From Nonomuraea purpurea (GTDB lineage: Bacteria; Actinomycetota; Actinomycetes; Streptosporangiales; Streptosporangiaceae): a stretch of DNA of 64,000 bases. Below the pieces are notes generated by a model. That model ran no database searches, had not been told where the DNA came from, and was given only the letters and a program-made list of their open reading frames with translations. The translations under genes were made by a program, and so were the position numbers. Shown in pieces: positions 42,412 through 50,719 of this stretch. Location: the NCBI RefSeq assembly GCF_042650645.1, contig NZ_JBHSBI010000035.1, positions 1 to 64,000 on the forward strand, in the 5' to 3' direction. The number at the start of each line of letters is the position of its first letter. The stretch's first letter is position 1.

Positions 42412-44052
42412 TCAGTGCTCGGAGGCCTTCTCCGCGCCGACGCCCGTCAGGGAGCGGACCTCTATCTCGGCGTACTTGGCGGCGTTGTACTCCTTGCTCA
42501 GGATCGTGCCGAGCCAGCCGCACAGGAAGCCGAGCGGGATCGAGACGATGCCGGGGTTGCTGAGCGGGAACCAGTGGAAGTCCACGCCGTGGATCAGCGC
42601 CGTCACCGCCGTGCCTGCCGGGGGCGGCGGGGCGGAGACGACCGGCGAGAAGATCACCAGGATCAGGGCGGACAGCAGACCGCCGTAGATGGCCGCGACC
42701 GCGCCCGTGGTGTTGAACCTCTTCCAGAACAGGCTGTAGAGGATGGCGGGCAGGTTGCCGGAGGCGGCGACCGCGAAGGCCAGGGCCACCAGGAAGGCCA
42801 CGTTCTGGCCCTGGGCCAGGATGCCGAGGCCGATGGCGACGGCGCCGATGACCAGGGCGGAGATCCTGGCCACCACGACCTCCTGGCGCTCGGTGGCCTG
42901 GCCGCGCTTGAAGACGTGCGCGTACAGGTCGTGGGAGAAACTGGAGGAGGAGGCCAGGGCCAGGCCCGCGACCACCGCCAGGATCGTGGCGAAGGCGACG
43001 GCGCCGATGAGCGCCAGCAGGATCGTGCCGCCGACCGGACCGAAGATCTCCTGGCCGATGCGTTCTGCCAGCATCGGCGCGGCCGTGTTGCCCGCCTTGT
43101 CCCCTGCGACGATCGCGTCCTTGCCGACCAGGGCCGCCGCGCCGAAGCCGAGGACCAGGGTGAGCAGGTAGAACACGCCGATGATGCCGATGCCCCACAG
43201 CACCGACTTGCGCGCGTCCTTGGCGGTGGGGACGGTGTAGAAGCGGATGAGGATGTGCGGCAGGCCCGCCGTGCCGAGCACGAGGGCCAGGCCCAGGCTG
43301 ATGAGGTCGATCTTGCCGGCCAGGCCCTGCGCCTCGGTGCCGTACTTGAGGCCGGGGCTGAGGAAGCTCTCGGGGTTGGCCTTGGGGCCGCTGGTGGCGG
43401 CGGCCTGGCCGAGCAGCGCCGACAGGTTGAAGCCGTACTTGCCCAGCACCAGCACCGTCACCAGGGCCGCGCCGCCCATCAACAGCACGGCCTTGACGAT
43501 CTGGACCCAGGTGGTGCCCTTCATGCCGCCGAACACCACATAAACGATCATCAGCGCGCCCACGCCGACGATCGTCCACGCCTTGCCCGCCTCGCTGGTG
43601 ATGCCGAGCAGCAGGCCGACCAGCGCGCCCGCGCCCACCATCTGGGCCAGCAGATAGAAGATGCTCACCACGATCGTGGAGACGCCGGCGGCCGTGCGGA
43701 CGGGCCTGGGGCTCATCCTGAAGGCCAGCACGTCGGCCATGGTGAACTTGCCGGAGTTGCGCATCAGCTCGGCCACCAGCAGCAGCGCGACCAGCCAGGC
43801 CACCAGGAACCCGATCGAGTACAGGAACCCGTCGTAGCCGGACAGCGCGATGATGCCCGCGATGCCGAGGAAGGAGGCGGCCGACATGTAGTCGCCGCCG
43901 ATGGCCAGGCCGTTCTGCACGCCGGTGAACGACCGGCCGCCGGCGTAGTAGTCGGCGGCCGTCTTGGTCTGGCGGCTGGCCCAGAACGTGATCGCCAGGG
44001 TGGCGGCGACGAAGGTGAGGAAGAGGATCATCCCCAGGGTCGTCGAGCTCAC
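42412..44052 (-). CDS. Sodium:solute symporter, ActP/MctC-like monocarboxylate permease
   Basis: 546 aa from GTG 44052, overlapping the DUF485 gene stop. Thirteen or so membrane helices; SSS marks FYAGGRSFTG-type start (ADYYAGGRSFTGVQNGLAIGG), MSAASFLGIAG, GGMKGTTWVQIVKA, GTAGLPHILIRFYTVPTAKDAR. Members that sit behind a DUF485 protein import acetate, pyruvate or other monocarboxylates with sodium. Similar in style to the second symporter at 54939-56426. Confidence 0.9.
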   Translation of the reverse strand: MSSTTLGMILFLTFVAATLAITFWASRQTKTAADYYAGGRSFTGVQNGLAIGGDYMSAASFLGIAGIIALSGYDGFLYSIGFLVAWLVALLLVAELMRNSGKFTMADVLAFRMSPRPVRTAAGVSTIVVSIFYLLAQMVGAGALVGLLLGITSEAGKAWTIVGVGALMIVYVVFGGMKGTTWVQIVKAVLLMGGAALVTVLVLGKYGFNLSALLGQAAATSGPKANPESFLSPGLKYGTEAQGLAGKIDLISLGLALVLGTAGLPHILIRFYTVPTAKDARKSVLWGIGIIGVFYLLTLVLGFGAAALVGKDAIVAGDKAGNTAAPMLAERIGQEIFGPVGGTILLALIGAVAFATILAVVAGLALASSSSFSHDLYAHVFKRGQATERQEVVVARISALVIGAVAIGLGILAQGQNVAFLVALAFAVAASGNLPAILYSLFWKRFNTTGAVAAIYGGLLSALILVIFSPVVSAPPPPAGTAVTALIHGVDFHWFPLSNPGIVSIPLGFLCGWLGTILSKEYNAAKYAEIEVRSLTGVGAEKASEH

Positions 44053-44378
44053 TTCGTCTTCTCCTCCACCTCGTGACGGAGCTTGTCCGCGATGGGATCG
44101 AGCTTCTTCTCGGCATGCCTGGCATACGCCCACGCGATGGCGAACGTGGACACGAACTGCAGCAGACCGAAGATCAGCCCGACGTTGATCTCTCCGAGCA
44201 GCTTGATCGCCATGAAGTCGCGCGCCCACCCGGACAGCACCACATACAGCAGGTACCACGCGAGGAACGCCACGGTCATGGGGAACGTCCAGGCGCGGAA
44301 TCGTCGTTTCAGCTCCTGGAACTCACTGCTCTCCTGTACTTGCTCATAGACCGACGCGTCATGTTCTTTAGTCGTCAC
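44049..44378 (-). CDS. DUF485 membrane protein, symporter partner
   Basis: 109 aa from GTG 44378, with GGAGG 5 bp upstream. Two membrane helices: FPMTVAFLAWYLLYVVLSGW and VGLIFGLLQFVSTFAIAWAY, flanked by charged ends, the DUF485 (YjcH-like) pattern. Encoded just before and overlapping its SSS symporter, as acetate permease systems usually are. Confidence 0.92.
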   Translation of the reverse strand: MTTKEHDASVYEQVQESSEFQELKRRFRAWTFPMTVAFLAWYLLYVVLSGWARDFMAIKLLGEINVGLIFGLLQFVSTFAIAWAYARHAEKKLDPIADKLRHEVEEKTK

Positions 44379-44543
44379 GAGACCTCCACTGTGATGCGGA
44401 TCACGCCCAACGTAAGAGCGCAACCTACCCGTCGTGGAGAGCCGTAGGCGGGTTGTTCGGCGAGCCGCTTCCGTCCGGCGATTAGTTGGGGATGGCCTGC
44501 GGTGAAAGGTCTGTTCGGCGCGATGAGCGGTCGGCTATCCCAA
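44379..44543. other. Intergenic region between DUF485 and GH95-like genes
   Basis: 165 bases holding the promoter of the DUF485-symporter operon and the tail of the hydrolase transcript. I see only a weak possible hairpin around 44486-44540 and no gene. Confidence 0.35.
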
Positions 44544-47360
44544 TCACCCCTTTATGGCCTCCAAGGAGAGCGCGAACAGGTGCACCTGCGGCCTGGTCAG
44601 CGTGGGCAGGGTCAGTGAGCGCAGCCGCTTGGCCGGGTCCAGTGGGGCCTGCACCTCGAACAGCCCGACCCGCAGCGAGTGCGCGCCGGCTCTGCCGTGC
44701 CGGTGGGTGCAGCGCACGACCTCCGTGACCCCCGCCCCCGCCTGGCCGCCCCAGTCGGGCACGGCGAGCGGCACCTGGGCGGTGGAGCCGTCGGTGTACG
44801 TCGCGGTCAGCGTGGCGGTGACGGCCCCCGAGTTGGCCGCGCCGAGCAGCCGCACCTTGGCGTACGCGCCGGAGGGCACGGTGATGGTCTGCCCCTGGGC
44901 GGTGACGTTGTTCGCGGCGCCGTCCCCATAGGCGGGGAAGACGAAGTTCAGCCCCTCGTGGACGAACGGCCCCGCGGCGGGCAGCTCCTCGGCCGGGTAG
45001 GTGTAGCCGGACCCGTCGAAATCCCCGTCCGTCATCGTCTCGTGGGTGGAGACGCCGTCGTTGTCGAAATGCGCTGACAGGTCCACCGGCGTGGTGGGGC
45101 CGGGCGGCGGGATCGCGGGCAGGCCCCACGGTTGCCCCGGCTTGCTCACCGGCACCGCGGCGATGACCGGGTCGGGCCGTGTGCCCGTATAGACGAGCAC
45201 CTCGTTCCCCTTGCCCAGGGTGATCTCCACGACGCCGTTCCCCAGGTCCTTCACCGGCGCGCTCCGGCCGTCGGAGAGCTCGGCCCTGACCGAGCCGGCC
45301 AGGCCGTGCTTGAGCCGCAGCGGCGCCCCCGCCAGGCTCCTGATCCGGATGAACGACGTACGCCCGCCCTTGCGCACCGCCGAGACCAGGAACGCGCCCT
45401 GGGTGCGGAAGTCGTGCAGCGTGACGTCCTGCCAGGCGGCGGGCACGGCGGGGAAGACGCGGACGACGCCGCCCCAGCTCTGGCAGAGCAGGTCGTGGAT
45501 GGACTGGGCGCCCGACAGCGGCGTCTCGATGACCGGGCCGGCCTCGGCGTAGTGGGTGTTGGCCTGGCACGGGTAGCGGCTGGCCGGGTCGAAGAACCGC
45601 TCCAGGTAGGACAGCGCCGTGTCGCCCCGGCCCATCATCGCGTAGAGGGAGGCCGCGCCGGTGAAGCTGTAGCCGCGGTGGGCGCTCGTCAGCGACTGCC
45701 AGTGGGCGACCGACCGTTCGATCAGCTCCCTGTGCTCGGGCTGGTCCCAGTTGACCAGGTAGAGGGGATAGATCATGAGAAGGTGGGAGTAGTGGCGGTG
45801 CGACTGCGCGTACGGCGTGCCTGCCCCGATCATGTAGCCGTCGGCGTCGGCCGGGTAGTCGACGAGCGTGGCGAGCACCTCCTTCCACTTCGGCTTGAGC
45901 GGGTCGTCGATCTTGAGAAGGTCCGACGACTCGATCAGCGTCTGGCAGCCCCACCTGATCAGCGCCAGGTCGTAGTTGGTGTCCTGGGGCGGCGTGACCG
46001 GGTACTCGGGCGACAGCGTGCTGGGCAGGTGCAGCCGCCCGTCCTGGCCCTTGGCCAGGAAGTGCAGGTAGTAGTTGATCGCCCGTCTGAGCAGCGGGAA
46101 GATCGTGTCCCGCAGCAGCTTGTCGTCCATCGAGTGCCGGTAGGTCAGCCAGACGTTGTGCAGCGCCCACGTCAGGTCGCCGACCTCGGCTCCGGAGCCC
46201 GGCGTGCCGACGCTTCTGGTGCAGAACATGTCGGAACTGCGCCCCACCCCGGCCGAGTCGGCGCGGTAGGCGGCGGGCACGTTGGCGACGAGCTGGTCGC
46301 GGTTGCGGTCGAGGGTGCTGGTGAGCGAGTCGAGCTCCAGGTGGTTGGAGCCGTGGATGAGCCAGTACTCGAGCTGCACGTTGAGGTTCCACCAGACCGC
46401 CGGCCACGGCGTGGACTCCAGCCAGGGGCCGGTGGTGGCCATGACGGGGCCGCCCGCCCTGCCGGCGGAGGCGACCTTGTAGAGCTGGATCCAGTAGAAG
46501 CTCTGCAGCCGCTGGTCGGGCAGCGACACGAAGCTCTTGCCGTAGAAGTCGTGCCACCAGTCCTGGTGCCGCTTGCGCAGGACCCCGTACGACGGCGCGT
46601 TCCTGATCGTGCCGAGCGCGCTCTGCTGGGCCTGGGTCGCGGACGGGAAGCTGTGGGCCACGGCGACCAGGAGCAGGCCGTCCTTGACCCGGTAGGCGGT
46701 CGCGGTCTGTCCCCCGCCGGCCAGCGGCTGGAGCACCTGCTGGACGTCGCCGGCCGTCGCCGTGGTCCAGGCCGGGTTGGGCGTGTAACCGCTGGGCGGG
46801 GCCTCGCTGGCCGACCGGGGGCTGACGGCCTCCTCCGGATGGAAGGTCCAGCGGACCCGCTCGTCACCGCCGGCCTCCGCCCTGGCGACCAGGCACTCGT
46901 CGTGGATGAAGGCGGTGAAGGAGAGCTTGCCCCGGTCTGTGGTGATGGTGCCGGTGACCTCGGCGTCCCACAGGTTGAGCCGCCAGTCGACCGCCGTGAT
47001 CGTGCCGACGGGGTCGAGCGTGACGTGGCCGACGGGCAGGCGGCAGGTGCCCCAGCCGCTGCCGAACTCGGGCCGGTGGTCCTGGACGCGGCCGTGCTGG
47101 ACGGTGAAGCGGACCTTGTTCTGGCCGGGCTCCTGGTAGATCATGCTGCCCAGCAGCCCGTCGCCCAGGAACGGGCCTTCGTACCAGGACCTGGGCATCC
47201 TGCCCCAGATCAGGTCCTGGCCCTTGAGGAACTCGGGCCGGCTGACGTTATCGCGCAGGCGCCAGCCGGGGGCCGATCGTATGTGCGCGGGGATCAGGGG
47301 GGCGAGGCCTAAACCGCCGATGACGGCTCGGCGGCTCGGGTCTTCCATGGAGGGTGTCAT
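44544..47360 (-). CDS. Glycoside hydrolase, GH95-like (alpha-L-fucosidase/galactosidase type), exported by Tat
   Basis: 938 aa from ATG 47360, which has GGAG 6 bp upstream. DPSRRAVIGGLGLAPL is a twin-arginine-type signal. Then a beta-domain (FLGDGLLGSMIYQ) and an (alpha/alpha)6 catalytic domain with WPAVWWNLNVQLEYW, the His-rich AQSHRHYSHLLMIYPLYL and CQSWGGVVRVFPA. These are GH95/GH65-type barrel blocks. A C-terminal beta region from about 700 resembles a carbohydrate-binding or NPCBM-like domain. Follows the remains of a sugar ABC permease, suggesting a former uptake-and-cleavage operon. Confidence 0.8.
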   Translation of the reverse strand: MTPSMEDPSRRAVIGGLGLAPLIPAHIRSAPGWRLRDNVSRPEFLKGQDLIWGRMPRSWYEGPFLGDGLLGSMIYQEPGQNKVRFTVQHGRVQDHRPEFGSGWGTCRLPVGHVTLDPVGTITAVDWRLNLWDAEVTGTITTDRGKLSFTAFIHDECLVARAEAGGDERVRWTFHPEEAVSPRSASEAPPSGYTPNPAWTTATAGDVQQVLQPLAGGGQTATAYRVKDGLLLVAVAHSFPSATQAQQSALGTIRNAPSYGVLRKRHQDWWHDFYGKSFVSLPDQRLQSFYWIQLYKVASAGRAGGPVMATTGPWLESTPWPAVWWNLNVQLEYWLIHGSNHLELDSLTSTLDRNRDQLVANVPAAYRADSAGVGRSSDMFCTRSVGTPGSGAEVGDLTWALHNVWLTYRHSMDDKLLRDTIFPLLRRAINYYLHFLAKGQDGRLHLPSTLSPEYPVTPPQDTNYDLALIRWGCQTLIESSDLLKIDDPLKPKWKEVLATLVDYPADADGYMIGAGTPYAQSHRHYSHLLMIYPLYLVNWDQPEHRELIERSVAHWQSLTSAHRGYSFTGAASLYAMMGRGDTALSYLERFFDPASRYPCQANTHYAEAGPVIETPLSGAQSIHDLLCQSWGGVVRVFPAVPAAWQDVTLHDFRTQGAFLVSAVRKGGRTSFIRIRSLAGAPLRLKHGLAGSVRAELSDGRSAPVKDLGNGVVEITLGKGNEVLVYTGTRPDPVIAAVPVSKPGQPWGLPAIPPPGPTTPVDLSAHFDNDGVSTHETMTDGDFDGSGYTYPAEELPAAGPFVHEGLNFVFPAYGDGAANNVTAQGQTITVPSGAYAKVRLLGAANSGAVTATLTATYTDGSTAQVPLAVPDWGGQAGAGVTEVVRCTHRHGRAGAHSLRVGLFEVQAPLDPAKRLRSLTLPTLTRPQVHLFALSLEAIKG

Positions 47361-47454
47361 GGCGACTCCAAGAGGCGACACATCGGATCTTTCGCCTGTA
47401 TGACACAGGAAATAGCCCCCGTCAAGACTTGTCAGCCGAGATACATCGGATGCA
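47361..47454. promoter_or_regulatory. Short region with repeated ACATCGGAT
   Basis: ACATCGGAT occurs at 47380-47388 and again at 47443-47451, the second joined to palindromic GATGCATC. Between the permease stop and the hydrolase start this could be a regulator site, perhaps for the LacI-type protein at 49651. Confidence 0.3.
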
Positions 47455-47587
47455 TCACCCCTTCACTGCTCCCGCGGTGAGCCCTTCGACGATGTAGCGG
47501 CGGATGGCGGCGAACAGCACCAGCGTGGGCAGCACCGAGACCACGGTGGCGGCCGCCATCGGGCCCCAGTCGATGTCGTACTGGGTG

Positions 47588-48212
47588 ATCAACTACCACC
47601 GGGTGAAGCCGGTGGTTCGCTCTCACGGTCCCGTCTGGGTGAAGGGAGGCCGGTAGCGTGTGGCTGGTTGATGACAGCCCAGCCCGCAACGCCGCGTGTG
47701 GCGATGTTGCGGGCCGCGATGTGGTCGGCGTGCCCAGCGAGGCCGCACCGGGTGCAGACGAACCGGCCCCGCGCCGGCCGGTTCGCTTTGGCCACGCACC
47801 CGCACTCCGGGCACGTTTGCGAGGTGTAGGCGGGATCGACCAGGATGAAGGCGACTCCGGCCCGGGCGGCCTTGTAGCGGGTGAAGGTGATCTGCTGGGC
47901 GAACGCCCAACTGTGCAGGGTGCGCCGCTGGAGCCGGTGAGCCCTGACCCGCCCGCGAATCCCCCGCAAATCCTCCAGGGCGACACCGCGGCCGGTGCGT
48001 TCGGCTTCACGCACCACAAAGTTGCTGATTTGGTGGTTGAGGTCGGTCATCATCCGGCGCTCACACCCCGACAGGCGCGTACCTCCTGTCACAGCGGCCT
48101 CATCCGCCACGCATATTACCGAACGTGACCGAGTCTTTCCATACTGTTTTCGAAAGGAGGAGTGGCGCTTCCTCCCGGCCCTGAAGGACCGAATCTCCGC
48201 GCCACAATTCAG
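47588..48212 (-). mobile_element. IS200/IS605-type element remnant, 625 bp, tnpB only
   Basis: Both boundaries can be set to the base because removal restores the permease frame. In tnpB orientation the left flank ends in TTCAT, a plausible target-adjacent motif, and the element ends in TTGAT just after a hairpin (47595-47616, 8-bp stem ACCACCGG, 6-base loop). No terminal inverted repeats and no target duplication, as expected for single-strand transposition. No TnpA is present and TnpB is incomplete. Confidence 0.85.
47589..48110 (-). pseudogene. tnpB: TnpB (IS605 OrfB), 5'-truncated RuvC nuclease
   Basis: 173 codons. RuvC-II glutamate in GRGVALEDLRGIRGRV, HSWAFAQQITFTRYKAARAG, zinc finger CPECG...CTRCG, and RuvC-III aspartate in GHADHIAARNIATRG. 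The N-terminal half with the first RuvC aspartate and the RNA-binding region is missing. The stop codon lies within the element's terminal TTGAT. Intact relatives are about 370-400 aa. The adjacent right end would have encoded the guide RNA, pointing at the permease flank. Confidence 0.85.
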
Positions 48213-48345
48213 ATGAAGGCGTTCATGGCCGCCGGGATCGTCTTGGCGTCCTCGCTGTCGATGAACACGAACGTGGCCGCGACCCTCGGCAGCATGACCG
48301 GGATCACCACCCGCATCATGGCGACCAGCCGAGAGGCGCTTGCTG

Positions 48346-48475
48346 CCCCTGAACGAGTAGCCGAAGGTTGCCCGCGGTCGTCCTCTTGTCCGCCTCGTAC
48401 AACTTCCGCCAAGTGGCCGGCGGCTGGGACATGCCGAAGTCAGTGCGGTAGAAAAGGATCAGACAGCGCTGTCAG
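48346..48475. other. Degraded sequence upstream of the permease remnant
   Basis: 130 bases without an intact gene. A plus-strand reading gives short fragments such as SYNFRQVAGGWDMPKSVR, possibly a scrap of another gene. Nothing assignable. Confidence 0.3.
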
Positions 48476-49639
48476 TCACGCTAGGCGACCGACGGCTTCC
48501 AGCGCTAGACCGAGATCCTTGATCAACGTGTCGGCGGGCTCCAGGCCGACCGAGAGGCGGACGAGTCCGACGGGGATGCCCATCGTGGCGCGGACGCTCT
48601 CCTCGGTGGACAGGGCGGGGGCGTTGACCAGGCTCTCGAAGCCTCCCCACGACACCCCGATCCTGAAATGTCGCAATTTATCGAGAAAAACCCCGACTTC
48701 TTGCCGTGCCTCCGTGTCCAGCACGACGCTGAAGAGACTGGAGAACCCCGACATCTGCCGCACCGCGATGGCGTGCCCCGGATGGCCGGGCAGCCCGGGA
48801 TGGTTCACCGTCCGCACCGCCGGATGATCGGCCAGGAAGGCGGCCACCGCCAGCCCCCGCTCCTGGTGGGCCGCCATCCGCACGGACAGCGTGCGCAGCC
48901 CCTTGATCACCTTGGCCGCGTCGTGCGGCGACATGGCGGCGCCGTAGAGCTGGTACTCGGTCAGCGCCAGCGGCCTGATCAGCCTCGACGGCCCGGCCAC
49001 GACGCCGCCGACGAGGTCGCTGTGGCCGCCGATGTACTTCGACAACGAATGCACGACGAGGTCGACGCCCATCGTCAGCGGCTTCTGGAACAGGGGCGTG
49101 GACCACGTGTTGTCCATCACGGTCACCAGCCCCCGCTCACGCGCCCACCCGGCGACCTCAGCGATGTCGACGACGGCGTAGGCCATGTAGGAGGGCGACT
49201 CGAAGTAGAGTAGGCGGGTGCTCGCCCTGATAGCGCTGTCACACTCCGCGAGGTCGCCGACGTGCGTATGCGTGATGCCGAACTTCTCCAGGTAGCGCAG
49301 GAACTGCGTGGTGGGTCCGTACACCGCGCCCAGCACCAGCACGTGATCTCCGGCCCGCACCAGCGAGGAGATGGTGGCCGAGATGGCCCCCATGCCCGAC
49401 CCGAAACACTTGGCCCGCTCCCCCCGCTCCAGCGCGGCGAGCTTACGCTGGGCGAGATCGACCGTCGGGTTGGTCCCGCGCCAGTAGACGTACCGCTCGT
49501 CCTCGTTCCTGACCGCCTCCCCGAGCTCCTGCGCCGTCGCGAACGTGAACAGCGAGTTCTCAAACACCGGCGGGTTGACCGCGCCCAGCATCCAGGGCTC
49601 GTCCTCGCCCAACCGGCCACAGATCCATTCATCATCCAT
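48476..49639 (-). CDS. PLP-dependent Cys/Met metabolism enzyme (cystathionine beta-lyase/gamma-synthase family)
   Basis: 387 aa. FGSGMGAISATISSLVRAGDHVL, VMDNTWSTPLFQKPLTMG with the cofactor-binding aspartate, and HSLSKYIGGHSDLVGG with the Schiff-base lysine are complete. Cleaves or forms thioether bonds; the exact reaction is not decidable from motifs. Divergent from a LacI-type gene, 11 bp between start codons, so one or both are probably leaderless. Confidence 0.88.
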   Translation of the reverse strand: MDDEWICGRLGEDEPWMLGAVNPPVFENSLFTFATAQELGEAVRNEDERYVYWRGTNPTVDLAQRKLAALERGERAKCFGSGMGAISATISSLVRAGDHVLVLGAVYGPTTQFLRYLEKFGITHTHVGDLAECDSAIRASTRLLYFESPSYMAYAVVDIAEVAGWARERGLVTVMDNTWSTPLFQKPLTMGVDLVVHSLSKYIGGHSDLVGGVVAGPSRLIRPLALTEYQLYGAAMSPHDAAKVIKGLRTLSVRMAAHQERGLAVAAFLADHPAVRTVNHPGLPGHPGHAIAVRQMSGFSSLFSVVLDTEARQEVGVFLDKLRHFRIGVSWGGFESLVNAPALSTEESVRATMGIPVGLVRLSVGLEPADTLIKDLGLALEAVGRLA

Positions 49640-49650
49640 GGGGGCAGACT

Positions 49651-50679
49651 ATGACAGGCAGGCGTCGGGGAGGGGCTGTCAGCAAGCCCACCATGGCCGA
49701 TGTCGCCAGGCATGCCGGGGTGAGTCTCAAGACGGTCTCGCGGGTCGTCAATCAGGAGCCGCACGTCCGGGCGTCGCTGCAGCAGCGGGTGCAGGCGGCC
49801 ATCAGCGCGCTCGGCTACCGCCGCAACGAGGCCGCCGCCCGCCTGGCCAGGGGCGCGACCATGCTCACCCTGGGCCTGGTGATGGAGAACATCTCAAACG
49901 AGTTCTACTCGCGCCTGGCCGCCGCCGTGGAGTCGGCCGCCGCCGGGCACGAGGCGCTGGTGGTGTTCGGCTCGTACGAGGAGAGCGCCGACAAGGAGCG
50001 CATGCTGATCGAGTCGATGTACGCGCGCGGCGTCGACGCGCTCATCGTCGTCCCTTCGGCCGCCGACCACGGCTGGCTGGCCGAGCACCCCGGCCTCACG
50101 ACGGTTTTCGTGGACCGCGTCCCCCAGGGGCTGGAGTCGGCCGACGTGGTGCTGCTCGACGACGTGTGGGGCGGGCGCGCCGCCACCGAGCACCTGCTCG
50201 CCCGCGGCCACCGCCGCATCGCGCTGATCTCCGACGACGACGAGCTGAGCTCGGTGCACGACCGCGCCCTCGGCTACCGGACGGCCCTGCGCGCCGCCGG
50301 GGTCGCCGATGACGACGCGCTGGTGGTGCACGGGGTGTTCGATCCGTGGCGGGTCTCGCACGAGGTCGCCCGGCTGCTCGACCTCGCCGACCCGCCGACG
50401 GCGTTCTTCGCCACCAACAACCGGGCCGCGATCGGCATCCTGCAGGCGCTGCGGGAGCGGCCTGAGCGGCCCGCGTACGTGGGCTTCGACGACTTCGCGC
50501 TGGCCGAGGTGTTCAGTCCGGGGGTGACGGTGGTGCGTTACGACGTGACGCGACTGGCGCGCAGCGCGGTGGACCTGCTGCTGAACCCCGCGAAGGCGCC
50601 CCGGCGTGTGAAGGTGCCGGTGGAGCTGGTCGCGCGGGGTTCGGGCGAGCTCCCGCCTCCGGGAAGCCCGCCTTTCTGA
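49651..50679 (+). CDS. LacI-family transcriptional regulator
   Basis: 342 aa. HTH with hinge: TMADVARHAGVSLKTVSRVVNQEPHVRASLQQRVQAAISALGYRRNEAA, then a periplasmic-binding-protein-like effector domain (VLLDDVWGGRAATEHLLARGHRRIALI, FFATNNRAAIGILQALRE). Probably a sugar-responsive repressor. The GH95-like gene and the dead sugar permease nearby are plausible former targets, and the divergent PLP enzyme is an alternative. Confidence 0.9.
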   Translation: MTGRRRGGAVSKPTMADVARHAGVSLKTVSRVVNQEPHVRASLQQRVQAAISALGYRRNEAAARLARGATMLTLGLVMENISNEFYSRLAAAVESAAAGHEALVVFGSYEESADKERMLIESMYARGVDALIVVPSAADHGWLAEHPGLTTVFVDRVPQGLESADVVLLDDVWGGRAATEHLLARGHRRIALISDDDELSSVHDRALGYRTALRAAGVADDDALVVHGVFDPWRVSHEVARLLDLADPPTAFFATNNRAAIGILQALRERPERPAYVGFDDFALAEVFSPGVTVVRYDVTRLARSAVDLLLNPAKAPRRVKVPVELVARGSGELPPPGSPPF

Positions 50680-50719
50680 GGCTGCCTTGGCGCGGCGGCG
50701 ACCCCGCTACAGTCGGTAC

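Larger units (their letters stand above)
47455..48345 (-). pseudogene. Sugar ABC transporter permease (MalG-type) remnant split by an IS
   Basis: C-terminal piece 47455-47587 reads TQYDIDWGPMAAATVVSVLP to EGLTAGAVKG-stop. The upstream piece 48213-48345 reads LVAMMRVVIPVMLPRVAATF and VFIDSEDAKTIPAAMNAFI. Removing 47588-48212 joins them in frame (AFI-TQYD). This is the C-terminal part of a CUT1 inner-membrane permease. Besides the insertion, about 14 residues with the EAA/WNEF-type loop are missing between TFVF and IDSE, and everything upstream is gone. Dead. Confidence 0.85.

Noticed and set aside
48162..48827. 221-aa plus-strand frame over the permease remnant
   Set aside because: The minus strand has recognisable permease and PLP-enzyme sequence here; the plus frame does not.
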